DNA of 38,203 nucleotides from Bacteroidales bacterium (GCA_027858955.1 JAQIBR010000224.1:1-38203); one strand, 5' to 3'. Counted from the stretch's first letter, positions 24,560-34,184 are shown. Program-made: numbers and translations. The notes: generated from the sequence alone by a model not told the origin.

Positions 24560-26404
24560 TTACTTACTTAACGCCTTTAAAATTCGTTCTTCGTTTATAA
24601 CTATATCTCGGAATAAAACATGTGGAAATTCTTTATATTTAGACGTTTTAAATGCATTATATATTTTCGAAAGAGTTGAAGCTGTAAGAAGAGATAAATT
24701 CATTTCTGTATCCATTTCACAGTCATAAACAAAATCATCACTAAATTCAGGTGCTATAAGCAATATTTTGACAATTCTCATATCATTTTTAAGTGCTAAA
24801 TTTTGATAAGATTTCAGTTGTCTTGAAACGGTACTGAATTTATTGTAACCTTTTTCCTTGCTAGTTTTACATTCAACAATGATTATTTCATTATTTCCTA
24901 AATTCAAAAGAATATCCATCATATCCTTTTGAGTGTTCAGATGATTTTTAAACTTATCGTCAACGTTAAACCCTAAACCTTTGAAAATCACTTTGGTCAG
25001 TTTCTCAAATTTTAAACCTAGTTCACTTTCTTTTATTGAAATTCCATTTTCTTTTAATAGATTTAAATTACGATAAGCAACATTTTCGTAATTCTCTAAG
25101 TATAAATTTTCAACGTCTTTGTAATGGTCGAGAATATTTAAAATATCATCTCCACGCTGCTTAATACCATTGTCTTTTATAAAATTGGATATATCGGGTT
25201 TAGTAATTAAATCTAAAATATCTCGAGGCTTTATGTTGTAATCAAGTAGAAAGCTTGCATTTAAGACGTATTCGTCTTGTAACTCGAATTGTTCTTTTAA
25301 TTCCTTATTTAGTTTCGGTAAGGATTCATTAAGTTCTAATAACATTTTTTCAAAACCATCTAATGATATTCCAACTTTTTCATCTTTTTCAACATTTTCA
25401 AAATGTTCGATTAGGCTGTTAATTTTATCTTCTAGCGTACTTCCTTTTAAGTTTTGAATATTCAGTCCTTTTTCACAAAGTTCATTAAGTGTTTTTTTCT
25501 TTTCAGATAGTGTTAATCCATCTTTGTAAATGTCATTCGAAAGTAAGCCCGTAAAAGAGATGCCTTCGTTGATTATTTCCTCAACTTTTTGTGAAGCACT
25601 TAATTTTCTATCAATATTATGGTTCTTGGCGATTTGATTAATTATTGGTTCTCTCAATAATTTTAATGTTCGTCTATAAAATTTTTCAGCAACTTCTTTT
25701 TCTCTTACTTTTCTTAACAACCTTACCATTTCATCAGCCACATAAATTGTGTTTTCTTTTTTTGAATAGAACACTACACCAAGATTTTTCAAGTTGTTAA
25801 TAACATCTTGTATATCAGCTTTTTTGATTGGTAAAATAGAGTAATTTATTAGCTTAACTTCTTCTTGAGATAAACCAAGTTGTTTTGATAGGGTTAATAT
25901 TATTGATAATTCGTCAGAAGTTATTTTTGCTTCTCTATTATTCGAAATATCATTGTTATAAGCTGTTGATAAGCAAGATTTATATATTCGGTAATCCCTT
26001 TTTCTCGATTCACTTAATTCCGATTTTTCGTTCTCCAATTCAGTATTCAGAGTTTTGATTTTGGCCTTCAATTTTTTAATTTCACTTTCATATAATCTTG
26101 AAAACCAATCTTGTTTCATAATGGAGTTTCCATCACGAATTATAATATCAATTAGAATGTCTACTTGCGAATTAGCCTCTTGAAATTCGCACATTATATG
26201 TTTAGTAAATCCACTTGAAGTTAAATTGAAAATATTGGATACGTTTTGATTATCGACTGATTTAAGTCCTTTGTCAGAAGAACTTAAAATTTTCTCAATT
26301 TCCTTTGCGTTTTTAGGACTTTTTGAAATGATGTTGTCGATGATTTTAATAAATGCGTTTTTCTCGATTGAGCCGAGTTTATCTAATATTTTTTCTAATT
26401 TCAT
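24560..26404 (-). CDS. uncharacterised 614-residue protein with C-terminal PDDEXK-like nuclease domain
   Basis: No family was recognised for the whole protein. Residues about 100-130 form a charged coiled coil (KKLKAKIKTLNTELENEKSE). Residues about 150-240 look helical and may include a winged-helix-like element (DIQDVINNLKNLGVVFYSKK). The middle is helical and repetitive (GISFTGLL, DGLTLSEKK, KGLNIQNLK, GISLDGFE). The C-terminal part matches a restriction-endonuclease fold: E467 in LKFEKLTKVIFKGLGF, D497 in DMMDILLNLG, and E511-x-K513 in EIIIVECKTSKEKG, then a Gln-containing helix (FSTVSRQLKSYQNLALK). With YhcG, RhuM and toxin-antitoxin neighbours, a DNA-targeting defence role is a reasonable inference. 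Confidence 0.7.
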   Translation of the reverse strand: MKLEKILDKLGSIEKNAFIKIIDNIISKSPKNAKEIEKILSSSDKGLKSVDNQNVSNIFNLTSSGFTKHIMCEFQEANSQVDILIDIIIRDGNSIMKQDWFSRLYESEIKKLKAKIKTLNTELENEKSELSESRKRDYRIYKSCLSTAYNNDISNNREAKITSDELSIILTLSKQLGLSQEEVKLINYSILPIKKADIQDVINNLKNLGVVFYSKKENTIYVADEMVRLLRKVREKEVAEKFYRRTLKLLREPIINQIAKNHNIDRKLSASQKVEEIINEGISFTGLLSNDIYKDGLTLSEKKKTLNELCEKGLNIQNLKGSTLEDKINSLIEHFENVEKDEKVGISLDGFEKMLLELNESLPKLNKELKEQFELQDEYVLNASFLLDYNIKPRDILDLITKPDISNFIKDNGIKQRGDDILNILDHYKDVENLYLENYENVAYRNLNLLKENGISIKESELGLKFEKLTKVIFKGLGFNVDDKFKNHLNTQKDMMDILLNLGNNEIIIVECKTSKEKGYNKFSTVSRQLKSYQNLALKNDMRIVKILLIAPEFSDDFVYDCEMDTEMNLSLLTASTLSKIYNAFKTSKYKEFPHVLFRDIVINEERILKALSK

Positions 26405-26497
26405 ACATATAGCTTTTAAGTTCAGTTATTTTTTTTAGCTTGTTGACAACTGTTTGAATATGGTACGTTTGGCATTTTGGAACGCTTCATTTTCAAG

Positions 26498-26655
26498 TTA
26501 CGCATAATTACGTTTATTGCCAATATCTTCATTTTTAATATTATTTGTTAAATGCCCAATATTTTTTGTTGCTTCTTCTGTTTTGGATATTGACTTTTGA
26601 TGTAGCAACTTGATCCGCTAACTCTTTTACTTTGTACTTCCAACGTGTTTGTTAT
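26498..26655 (-). pseudogene. frameshifted coding remnant downstream of the ion channel gene
   Basis: On the - strand, overlapping the end of the channel gene in another frame, one reads QTRWKYKVKELADQVATSKV and NIQ. After a one-base shift in an A run the frame continues TEEATKNIGHLTNNIKNEDI to a TAA at 26500-26498. The charged helical pattern looks like real coding sequence. The source gene is unknown; it could be a lost small gene or the tail of something deleted. Confidence 0.3.
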
Positions 26656-27421
26656 TCTGAGTTATTAATTCTGTTATTTTCTTTTCAATATTGTCAATTT
26701 TTTGCTCTAATTCATCATTGTTGTCACTTACCATGGCATCAACAAAAATAGAGTTAACTAAAGAAAGCCCAAATATGCCACCGGTTAGAAGAATAAATAT
26801 GAAATAAATGTAAGTTAAAAATGCTGAAATTGATGAGTATCCTATTGTTATTTGTTCAGGAATTTCAAACCAGCCTTCAACTGTAAATATTTTAAAAATT
26901 GAGTAAAGTGACGTCAATGGATTGCTAAAATATTCAGGGGCACTTGATTTAAAAAGATAAAAAGACAAAATTCCTATTATAAAAATATAAACAGCAAATC
27001 CGGCTAGTACAATGATTGATGTTTTTAATGCTCTTTGTATTCCTTTGAGTAAATGTTCTACGCCTGGAATAAATTTTAAAAATCTGAATGATTTAAAAAC
27101 ACGCATAACTCTAAACACTAGTAAAAAACTAATGTTTGTTATTTCAAGGTCCATAATAAATGAAATTAAGGCAGGAACTGAAAGAGCAATTAACGTTAAG
27201 TCAAATATATTCCAGCTCGACGAAAAATATTTTTTAAACCCATATTCATAAAGTTTTACAGTCAACTCAGCAATGAATAGTCCAGTGATGATATTATCAA
27301 ATACTCGGAATAGGAATTTATTTGATGCTGTCAATTCAAATCCACTTATAAATATTATTACTGCGTTCAGCAGAATTAATATCAAAATATTCTTGTCGTT
27401 TAGAAACAGTTTTTTAATCAT
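26627..27421 (-). CDS. voltage-gated sodium channel-like ion transporter (NavBac family)
   Basis: A 264-residue single-domain six-helix channel. The S4 voltage sensor carries regularly spaced Arg/Lys (VFRVMRVFKSFRFLKF), the S4-S5 linker is followed by S5, and the pore loop reads IFKIFTVEGWFEIPEQ, close to the T(L/V)ExW filter of bacterial sodium channels. After S6 the cytoplasmic tail forms a short coiled coil (ELEQKIDNIEKKITELITQN), the known tetramer-assembly element of this family. It should sit in the inner membrane and pass sodium (or calcium) on depolarisation. It shares the island's - strand orientation; any link to defence is unproven. Confidence 0.9.
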   Translation of the reverse strand: MIKKLFLNDKNILILILLNAVIIFISGFELTASNKFLFRVFDNIITGLFIAELTVKLYEYGFKKYFSSSWNIFDLTLIALSVPALISFIMDLEITNISFLLVFRVMRVFKSFRFLKFIPGVEHLLKGIQRALKTSIIVLAGFAVYIFIIGILSFYLFKSSAPEYFSNPLTSLYSIFKIFTVEGWFEIPEQITIGYSSISAFLTYIYFIFILLTGGIFGLSLVNSIFVDAMVSDNNDELEQKIDNIEKKITELITQNNKHVGSTK

Positions 27422-27887
27422 TTGTCATTTCTTTTCTTGTTTTTCTTTGCCTTGTCCTAATGGTACAATATGTATCGTTTTTATGTATTTTTTCTACCAT
27501 TTAACAAGTCCTTTAAGGAAATGTTAGAGTAAAGTTTCAACCCTCCCCACAATCTAAACTAATTCTCATTGCTTTTCTCCATTGTACTATCTGTAAAGCA
27601 ATTGTTTATACCCTCAAATATAAGATTATTTATTTTATAAAGACTTTTATTCCTGCACAGTTTTAATTTGGGTAAGCAAGGAAGTTTTCCTAATTCGGAA
27701 TTCTATTTTTATTAACACTCCTTTCCTCTAATACCGATTATCAATTAATTGCGCCTTTTGTTCGCTTACCTCTCCAAATGGTCAGACTAAGCTTCAAAAG
27801 CCACATTAATTGTATATCGGCATTAACCATTGTAAATTTTAAAATGATTTTTAAGCACATTTTAAAATACAATTAGTATAAGATTCT
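27422..27887. other. gene-free stretch at the right border of the accessory island
   Basis: About 470 bases with no supported gene on either strand; the 84-residue frame in the track lacks family signs. TGGTCAGACTAAGCTT near 27778-27795 faintly resembles the CTCAGGCTAAGCTT end of island repeat copy 1 and may be a decayed copy. No terminator, tRNA or transposase end was seen. Confidence 0.5.
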
Positions 27888-27895
27888 TATTTTTG
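27888..27895 (+). promoter_or_regulatory. -7 element TATTTTTG
   Basis: Fits TAnnTTTG and lies 14 bases before the DUF4268 gene start at 27910. No clear -33 TTG. It marks the return to + strand core genes. Confidence 0.45.
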
Positions 27896-27909
27896 CAAAA
27901 AATATAACA

Positions 27910-28413
27910 ATGTATTCCAAAGAAGAAGCAGCGCTTATTCGCAAGAAATTTTGGTCAAGCTTTGATAAATTCAGTAAGCCACGCAGAAAACGTTTAGGGA
28001 AACACTCTGCCTGGATGCTTCATAATACAGGAATTAAAGCTTTTAATTTAAAATTTGATGCAAATAACAAATCCGTACAAGTTGGTTTCGAAATTGCATC
28101 AAAAGGTATTCAACGGCAATTGAAGTACTATGAAAAAATGCAAAGCTTAAAATCATTGTTAGATGAAGAATTCGATAATCAACTTATTTGGAACGATCAT
28201 TATTTAACTGAAAGCGCCCGCCTGTCGGACGGACAGGGAAAAGAAGTCTTTCGAATTTATATTGAAAAAGAAAGCCTTAACTTGCATAAAGAAGACGATT
28301 GGAATCAAATTTTCGAATTCTTTTATATTCAAATGACCAAGCTCGAAGATTGGTTTATGGAATACAAAGACATTATTAAAATGAATGAAGAAGAAATTTT
28401 TAATGACGAATAA
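27910..28413 (+). CDS. DUF4268 domain protein
   Basis: A 167-residue soluble protein that starts [20 protein letters not shown] and contains [20 protein letters not shown] and [20 protein letters not shown]. This pattern matches the DUF4268 domain found alone in Bacteroidota and fused to nucleases elsewhere. Function is unknown. It lies just upstream of the transaldolase gene, with possible overlap depending on the start chosen there. Confidence 0.82.
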   Translation: MYSKEEAALIRKKFWSSFDKFSKPRRKRLGKHSAWMLHNTGIKAFNLKFDANNKSVQVGFEIASKGIQRQLKYYEKMQSLKSLLDEEFDNQLIWNDHYLTESARLSDGQGKEVFRIYIEKESLNLHKEDDWNQIFEFFYIQMTKLEDWFMEYKDIIKMNEEEIFNDE

Positions 28414-28423
28414 AAACGATCCT

Positions 28424-29380
28424 ATGAATAGCTTAGAACAATTAAAAAAATACACTAAAGTAGTAGCCGATACTGGTGATTTTGAATCCATTAAGCAATT
28501 TAAACCTATCGATTCAACTACCAATCCATCCTTAATATACGCTGCATCACAAGATCCAAAATACGATTATTTGTTGGGAGACGCTATAGCTTATGCCAAT
28601 GCTCGTTCTAAAGATAAGAAAGTACAGTTGAGTTATTGTATGGATAGATTAGCCGTAAATTTTGGCATTGAAATATTAAAAATAGTTCCTGGTCGTGTTT
28701 CTACCGAAGTAGATGCCAGACTATCTTTCGACACCAAAGCCACTATCGAAAAAGCTCGATTTCTTATTCGTCTTTATGAATCATCAGGAATTAGTCGTGA
28801 TCGTATTTTAATTAAAATCGCTGCTACCTGGGAAGGTATTCGTGCGGCAGAAGTTCTGGAAAATGATGGTATTCATACTAATCTGACTTTACTTTTTAGT
28901 GATATTCAGGCCATTGCTTGTGCCGAGGCTGGAGTACAACTTATTTCGCCATTTGTAGGTCGGATATTAGATTGGCATAAAAAGGATCGTAAAGTAAATC
29001 ATATTGATGCTCAGGAAGATCCAGGCGTTTTATCCGTGACCGAAATTTTCAATTACTATAAAAAATTCGATTATAAAACCGAAATTATGGGAGCCAGTTT
29101 CCGTAATACTGGAGAAATTATAGAATTAGCTGGTTGTGATTTATTAACTATCTCTCCAAAATTATTGGCCGAATTAGAATCTTCAAACAATCCGATAGAG
29201 CAAAAACTAAATCGAGAGAACGCAAAAAGTAAAGACATTAAAAAAGTTGAATTGGATGAAAAATCATTCCGTTGGTTATTTAACCAAAATGCAATGGCTA
29301 CAGAAAAACTTGCTGAAGGAATTCGCAATTTCAGTGCCGATTTAGTAAAACTCGAGAAATTTATTGCCGCTAAATTATAG
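28424..29380 (+). CDS. tal: transaldolase
   Basis: Transaldolase moves a dihydroxyacetone unit between sugar phosphates in the non-oxidative pentose phosphate pathway (cytoplasm). Visible signatures: [18 protein letters not shown] at the N-terminus, [28 protein letters not shown], and [20 protein letters not shown] with the Schiff-base Lys, then [10 protein letters not shown]. With the ATG at 28424 it is 318 residues, the size of TalB. Alternative starts are 28403 (better AAGAAGAAA upstream, overlaps the previous gene) and 28385. It is followed after 10 bases by trmD. Confidence 0.95.
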   Translation: MNSLEQLKKYTKVVADTGDFESIKQFKPIDSTTNPSLIYAASQDPKYDYLLGDAIAYANARSKDKKVQLSYCMDRLAVNFGIEILKIVPGRVSTEVDARLSFDTKATIEKARFLIRLYESSGISRDRILIKIAATWEGIRAAEVLENDGIHTNLTLLFSDIQAIACAEAGVQLISPFVGRILDWHKKDRKVNHIDAQEDPGVLSVTEIFNYYKKFDYKTEIMGASFRNTGEIIELAGCDLLTISPKLLAELESSNNPIEQKLNRENAKSKDIKKVELDEKSFRWLFNQNAMATEKLAEGIRNFSADLVKLEKFIAAKL

Positions 29381-29390
29381 AAACAAAGCT

Positions 29391-30077
29391 ATGCGCATCG
29401 ACATATTAAGCCTATTTCCTGAAATGTTTGAAGGACCGTTTAGCGAATCCATAGTTAAACGTGCTCAAGAAAAAGGCTTGGCAGAAATTTATATTCATGA
29501 TATTCGTACTTATTCTACCAACAAACACAAACGAGTGGATGACGCGCCTTATGGTGGTGGTGCTGGAATGGTAATGATGATAGAACCAATTGTAGCGGCT
29601 ATTGAAGATTTAAAAAGCAAAGTACATTATGATGCGATTATATTCATGACGCCAGACGGAGAAGTCTTTAATCAAAATATTGCAAATCGTTTTTCTTCTT
29701 TCGAAAATATACTATTGCTTTGCGGTCATTATAAAGGAATTGATGAACGTATCCGCGAAAATTATATCACTCATGAAATGAGTGTTGGTGATTATGTTCT
29801 TTCAGGTGGCGAATTGGCAGCGATGATTGTAACGGACGCTTTAATTCGATTAATACCAGGCGTTTTGGGCGATGAAACATCTGCTCTCTCCGACTCATTC
29901 CAAGACGGTCTACTTTCTCCTCCAGTTTACACTCGTCCTTTTAATTTTAGAGGGCTAAAAGTTCCTGAAATTCTTTTATCTGGAAATGAAAAAGTAATTG
30001 TTGAATGGAAGCATCAACAAGCTATTGAAAGAACTCAAAAAAGGAGACCGGATTTACTTGAAAATAACAAGTATTAA
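29391..30077 (+). CDS. trmD: tRNA (guanine-N1)-methyltransferase TrmD
   Basis: TrmD methylates G37 of tRNAs with S-adenosylmethionine and helps keep the reading frame. The ATG at 29391 ([16 protein letters not shown]) is the true start; the track's TTG at 29364 lies inside the transaldolase. The SPOUT/trefoil-knot region is clear: [35 protein letters not shown] and [16 protein letters not shown]. Length is 228 residues, normal. rplS follows after 180 bases with its own promoter, the usual trmD-rplS neighbourhood. Confidence 0.97.
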   Translation: MRIDILSLFPEMFEGPFSESIVKRAQEKGLAEIYIHDIRTYSTNKHKRVDDAPYGGGAGMVMMIEPIVAAIEDLKSKVHYDAIIFMTPDGEVFNQNIANRFSSFENILLLCGHYKGIDERIRENYITHEMSVGDYVLSGGELAAMIVTDALIRLIPGVLGDETSALSDSFQDGLLSPPVYTRPFNFRGLKVPEILLSGNEKVIVEWKHQQAIERTQKRRPDLLENNKY

Positions 30078-30191
30078 ATTATTAAATCATATAAAAAATA
30101 TTATATCGCATTGAATATCTGATATATAACAAAATATTAAATTATTAACATTATACGATCAAAAAATGCAAGAAATTAATTTTCTAAATTC

Positions 30192-30224
30192 TTTGCACAA
30201 AACAAATTATTACCTGTATATTTG
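30192..30224 (+). promoter_or_regulatory. rplS promoter, TTTG-N21-TATATTTG
   Basis: TTTG (30192-30195) and TATATTTG (30217-30224) are 21 bases apart, one of the best consensus matches in the window. It leaves a leader of about 30 bases before rplS. Confidence 0.7.
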
Positions 30225-30258
30225 CACTCCTTTTTAGAAATAGATAAAACAGAATATA

Positions 30259-30612
30259 ATGAGCAAGTCAGCACTTTTACAATTCGTTGAAGAATCAGTT
30301 GAAACGAAAAAATATCCAGCATTTAAGGCAGGAGATACTGTTACTGTAAAATACAAGATTAAAGAAGGTAGCAAGGAGCGTATTCAAAATTTTCAGGGAG
30401 TTGTACTTCAACGTTCAGGAAGCGCATCAACAGAGACTTTTACTGTACGTAAAATTTCAAACAATATAGGTGTAGAAAGAATTTTCCCTATAGCGTCTCC
30501 TAATATTGATGATATCGTATTAAATCGTCGTGGAGTAGTTCGTAGAGCACGTATTTTCTACCTAAGAGGCTTGAAAGGTAAAAAAGCACGTATTAAGGAA
30601 AAGAGATTTTAA
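30259..30612 (+). CDS. rplS: 50S ribosomal protein L19
   Basis: L19 lies at the 30S-50S interface. The 117 residues contain [60 protein letters not shown] and the basic tail [20 protein letters not shown], all typical. It has its own promoter and a clean terminator, so it forms a single-gene unit after trmD. Confidence 0.98.
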   Translation: MSKSALLQFVEESVETKKYPAFKAGDTVTVKYKIKEGSKERIQNFQGVVLQRSGSASTETFTVRKISNNIGVERIFPIASPNIDDIVLNRRGVVRRARIFYLRGLKGKKARIKEKRF

Positions 30613-30636
30613 TAACTCTTTCCAAAAACAATTTAG

Positions 30637-30664
30637 AAACTTCGATTATTCGAAGTTTTTTTTT
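30637..30664 (+). terminator. rho-independent terminator after rplS
   Basis: AAACTTCGA (30637-30645), loop TTAT, TCGAAGTTT (30650-30658), then a T run to 30664. Confidence 0.85.
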
Positions 30665-30702
30665 ACTTTAGTTTTTCGGGAAATCCCAAAACCGTTATAA
30701 AT

Positions 30703-31218
30703 ATGGATGAATCAATTGAAAATTTAACTCAATCCAAGAGTGTTTTAGAAATGATTACTGTTGCACATGAATTTTGTTTATTCGTGGAAAAAGTGGATTC
30801 ATATCCTCATCAAGATATTCTAGATTATTTCCAAAAAATAATCCCCCTACTCTACTTAAAAGGTTCTTTATTGCCTGATATTGAAGTGTCTGACGATTCG
30901 TACTTAGAGCGATATGTAACCGCAGAAACATGGGAAATTGTATTTAACGACATTCGTAATAAACTAAAACCACTAGATGAATATTGGGTATTGGAACATA
31001 GCGATGATGGCGAAGCTGTTAAAGCCAGTATCGCCGAAAATCTCACCGATGCCTATCAGGATTTAAAAGACTTTGTAATTCTATTTACTAAAAACACCCA
31101 AACTGCTCGAGAAAATGCGACCAGTGAATGCAAAATGTATTTCGAAAATCATTGGGGCGTACGATTACTAAGTGCTTTAAAGGCTATTCATCTGATTAAA
31201 TTCAAATCACAACGATAA
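30703..31218 (+). CDS. DUF5063 domain protein
   Basis: A 171-residue, mostly helical, acidic soluble protein. The opening (VLEMITVAHEFCLFVEKVDS), the middle (ILDYFQKIIPLLYLKGSLLP) and SIAENLTDAYQDLKDFVILF match the DUF5063 family as I remember it. No enzyme motif is visible and the function is unknown. It lies alone between the rplS terminator and the feoB promoter. Confidence 0.8.
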   Translation: MDESIENLTQSKSVLEMITVAHEFCLFVEKVDSYPHQDILDYFQKIIPLLYLKGSLLPDIEVSDDSYLERYVTAETWEIVFNDIRNKLKPLDEYWVLEHSDDGEAVKASIAENLTDAYQDLKDFVILFTKNTQTARENATSECKMYFENHWGVRLLSALKAIHLIKFKSQR

Positions 31219-31290
31219 TCTGCATTAAAGCATATTTATCCTATCCCAATAAGTGGGTATTTTCAATTCAATCTTCGTAAAATCAAGCCT

Positions 31291-31320
31291 TTTGCCGTAA
31301 ATTCGCGACAAATAATTTTG
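31291..31320 (+). promoter_or_regulatory. feoB promoter, TTTG-N18-TAATTTTG
   Basis: TTTG (31291-31294) and TAATTTTG (31313-31320), 18 bases apart. The -7 element ends three bases before the ATG at 31324, so the mRNA would be leaderless or start within the first codons. No clear Fur-like palindrome was seen. Confidence 0.5.
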
Positions 31321-31323
31321 TTG

Positions 31324-33897
31324 ATGAAATCACTTTTTGACCTTACACAAGGCGAAACAGGAATAATAGTAAAGGTAAAAGGTCGAGGTGCATTTCGCAA
31401 ACGCATTATCGAAATGGGGTTTGTTGTGGGTAAAAAAGTTAGCGTTATCAAGAAGGCTCCACTTCAAGACCCTGTTGAGTACAAAATTATGGGTTACGAC
31501 ATTTCTTTAAGAGCACATGAGTCGAAGATGATTGATGTCATTTATGAGCATGAACCTGGTCGTATAGAACAAAATGGCTATCATGGTACAATGGAAGGTG
31601 AAACTCACAAGCATGGTCATATGCACAGAGCTCACAAACACGGCCACAAGCACAGAGAGTCTAAACATCATCATATTCGAAAAGATAAAATTATAAATGT
31701 TGCTTTGGTTGGCAATCCTAACAGTGGGAAAACCAGCCTATTCAATTTTGCTTCAAATTCAAAAGAACATGTCGGAAATTATACCGGCGTAACTGTTTCC
31801 GCCAAGGAAGCTCGATTTTATCAGAATGGATATCAGTTTAACATTGTCGATTTACCAGGCACATATTCAATAACTCACTATACTCCAGAAGAGTTATATG
31901 TGCGCAATTATATTTTTGAACAATTTCCTGACATTGTAATAAATGTTATTGACAGCTCAAATCTAGAGCGTAACTTATTCTTAACCACCCAGTTAATCGA
32001 CATGGATGTTAAGGTAGTGATGGCTCTAAATATGTGGGATGAGCTTACAAAGCGGGGCGATAGTTTTGATTATCATTTACTCGGCAAAATGATTGGAATA
32101 CCAATGGTTCCTACTGTCGGAAAGAGAGGGCAAGGAATAAAGGAATTGTTTGATACAATAATTGATGCTTTTGAAGATCGAAATAAAATTGTTAGACATA
32201 TTCATATCAATTACGGTTCTTATATCGAAGATGCTATTAATAAAATCCAAACAGAAATAAAACAAAAAGAAAATTACCATTTAACCGATTTAATTTCATC
32301 TCGCTTTTTGGCTATTAAATTGCTCGAAAATGATAACAAGACTAAGGAACGCATTGTTAATTGCAACAATGCCGTTAAGATAAATCACACAACAAAAAAA
32401 GCACAACAAACTCTACGCAAAACTTATAAAGAAGACCCCGAAACCCTTATTGCAGATGCAAAATATGCTTATATTTCAGGAGCCTTAAAGGAAACTTTAA
32501 AACTTGGCCGCTCTCGAAAATGGGAAAATGTGCACATTATCGATGCCTTTCTTACAAACAAAATTTTTGCTTTTCCACTCTTTTTAGGCTTTATGTGGCT
32601 GATGTTTTATACAACATTCCGATTGGGAGAATACCCTATGAATTGGATTGATGCAGGAGTAGCCCTTATAAGTGAATTCCTGGGAACAAACATGCCTGAC
32701 GGTATGCTTAAGGACTTGCTTATTGATGGAATTATAGGTGGTGTCGGCGGTGTAATTGTTTTTTTACCCAATATCCTTATTCTTTTCTTTTTTATTAGTT
32801 TGATGGAAGATACAGGTTATATGGCACGTGTAGCTTTTATAATGGATAAATTAATGCATAAAATAGGTCTACACGGTCGATCCTTTATTCCAATGCTAAT
32901 GGGTTTTGGTTGTAATGTACCTGCAATTATGGCAACCAGAACCATAGAAAACAGAAACGACCGCTTGCTTACTATGCTGATAAATCCTTTTATGTCATGC
33001 TCGGCACGATTGCCTGTTTATATTTTGATTATTGGTGCTTTTTTCCCTTCAAATGCAGGAACTGTTCTGTTTAGCATTTATGGTTTTGGAATAGTTGTTG
33101 CGATTTTAGTAGCTATTTTGTTCAAAAAAACCATCTTTAAATCTGTAGAATCTCCTTTTGTAATGGAATTGCCTCCCTATCGTATTCCAACATTGCGAAA
33201 TACCATTAAGCATATGTGGTTTAAAGGGAAACAATACTTGCAAAAAATGGGAGGCATTATATTAATTGGCTCCATTATTATTTGGGCTGCAGGTTATTTT
33301 CCGCGCGACATTTCATTTAGTCAAAACTATGATTCGCAGATTCAAAATGCTCAAGAACAATATGATAATGCCATTATTTTGACTCCGGGCTTGAATAAAA
33401 CAGATCAACAAAATCTTAAACATAATTTCCAATCAAAGATACACACAATAGAAATAGCTAAAGAAAGTGAGCGACAAGCAGCCAGTTATATCGGGAAACT
33501 CGGGAAATTTATTGAACCCGTAATAGCTCCATTAGGCTTTGATTGGAAAATGGGCGTTGCATTAGTGGCAGGTGCCGCAGCTAAAGAAATTGTTGTAAGT
33601 ACTATTGGAGTACTTTATCAGGCCGATTCTGAAGCTGAGTCAGAAGTGTTGACAATGCGATTACGGAATGCAAAGTACGAAGATGGCAAAAAGAAAGGTG
33701 AGCCGGTTTTTTCACCTTTGGTTGCTTTTTCATTTTTAATCTTTGTTTTGATTTATTTTCCATGTATTGCAGTAGTGGCAGCAGTTAAAAGAGAATCCGG
33801 CAGCTGGAAATGGGCAGGGTTTTTAGTAGTATATTCTACTGCATTAGCTTGGGGATTATCATTTATAGTTTTTCAAATTGGAAGTTTAATTTTATAG
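31324..33897 (+). CDS. feoB: fused FeoA-FeoB ferrous iron transporter with His-rich linker
   Basis: FeoB imports Fe2+ across the inner membrane. The ATG at 31324 is used; the track's TTG at 31318 is part of the -7 element. Residues 1-75 are a FeoA domain (SLFDLTQGETGIIVKVKGRG, RKRIIEMGFVVGKKVSV). Residues about 85-122 are a linker with 12 His (THKHGHMHRAHKHGHKHRES, KHHH). The G domain follows: ALVGNPNSGKTSLFN (G1), NYTGVTV (G2), DLPGTYS (G3), NMWD (G4). The membrane part contains two gate regions (GFGCNVPAIMATRTI, FMSCSARLPVYILI; later GAAAKEIVVSTIGVL). Length of 857 residues fits the fused form usual in Bacteroidota. Confidence 0.97.
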   Translation: MKSLFDLTQGETGIIVKVKGRGAFRKRIIEMGFVVGKKVSVIKKAPLQDPVEYKIMGYDISLRAHESKMIDVIYEHEPGRIEQNGYHGTMEGETHKHGHMHRAHKHGHKHRESKHHHIRKDKIINVALVGNPNSGKTSLFNFASNSKEHVGNYTGVTVSAKEARFYQNGYQFNIVDLPGTYSITHYTPEELYVRNYIFEQFPDIVINVIDSSNLERNLFLTTQLIDMDVKVVMALNMWDELTKRGDSFDYHLLGKMIGIPMVPTVGKRGQGIKELFDTIIDAFEDRNKIVRHIHINYGSYIEDAINKIQTEIKQKENYHLTDLISSRFLAIKLLENDNKTKERIVNCNNAVKINHTTKKAQQTLRKTYKEDPETLIADAKYAYISGALKETLKLGRSRKWENVHIIDAFLTNKIFAFPLFLGFMWLMFYTTFRLGEYPMNWIDAGVALISEFLGTNMPDGMLKDLLIDGIIGGVGGVIVFLPNILILFFFISLMEDTGYMARVAFIMDKLMHKIGLHGRSFIPMLMGFGCNVPAIMATRTIENRNDRLLTMLINPFMSCSARLPVYILIIGAFFPSNAGTVLFSIYGFGIVVAILVAILFKKTIFKSVESPFVMELPPYRIPTLRNTIKHMWFKGKQYLQKMGGIILIGSIIIWAAGYFPRDISFSQNYDSQIQNAQEQYDNAIILTPGLNKTDQQNLKHNFQSKIHTIEIAKESERQAASYIGKLGKFIEPVIAPLGFDWKMGVALVAGAAAKEIVVSTIGVLYQADSEAESEVLTMRLRNAKYEDGKKKGEPVFSPLVAFSFLIFVLIYFPCIAVVAAVKRESGSWKWAGFLVVYSTALAWGLSFIVFQIGSLIL

Positions 33898-33899
33898 TT

Positions 33900-34109
33900 A
33901 TGTTACAAGAAATTATTGTTTATCTAATACTAATATTTACTGCTCTTCACATTCTTTATAAGAGCATTGAGTTTTTTAAACCAACAACTAACAATAAAAG
34001 TTGCTCATCCGGTTGTATTAGCGGATCATGTTCCGGATGCTCTTTAAAGTTCGATATGGACACTATTCAATATGATCCTAATAATCACGAGTCAAAGAAA
34101 AACAACTGA
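33900..34109 (+). CDS. FeoB-associated Cys-rich membrane protein
   Basis: The ATG at 33900 lies two bases after the feoB stop; the track's 33810 start is inside feoB. The 69-residue protein has one N-terminal membrane helix (IIVYLILIFTALHILYKSIE) and a cysteine cluster (CSSGCISGSCSGCSL), as in the small FeoB-associated proteins of Bacteroidota, comparable in place to FeoC. It may bind iron or a cluster and assist FeoB. It shares the feoB transcript. Confidence 0.88.
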   Translation: MLQEIIVYLILIFTALHILYKSIEFFKPTTNNKSCSSGCISGSCSGCSLKFDMDTIQYDPNNHESKKNN

Positions 34110-34184
34110 TTCTAATCTGGGTTTAATATTAAAACTTTTTCAAATAATTATGTTTCACAAAGGGTGTAACAATAACATTTTTCT

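Noticed and set aside
27273-27527. 84-residue plus-strand frame across the ion channel start
   Set aside because: Half of it is antisense to the channel's first helix, and no ribosome site or homology is evident.
28204-28524. 106-residue minus-strand frame opposite DUF4268/transaldolase
   Set aside because: Crosses two real genes on the other strand and shows no protein-like signature.
30160-30200. Palindrome TGCAAGAA..TTCTTTGCA before rplS as a ribosomal leader element
   Set aside because: Pairing needs a bulge, and it lies upstream of the -7 element, so it would not be in the rplS mRNA.
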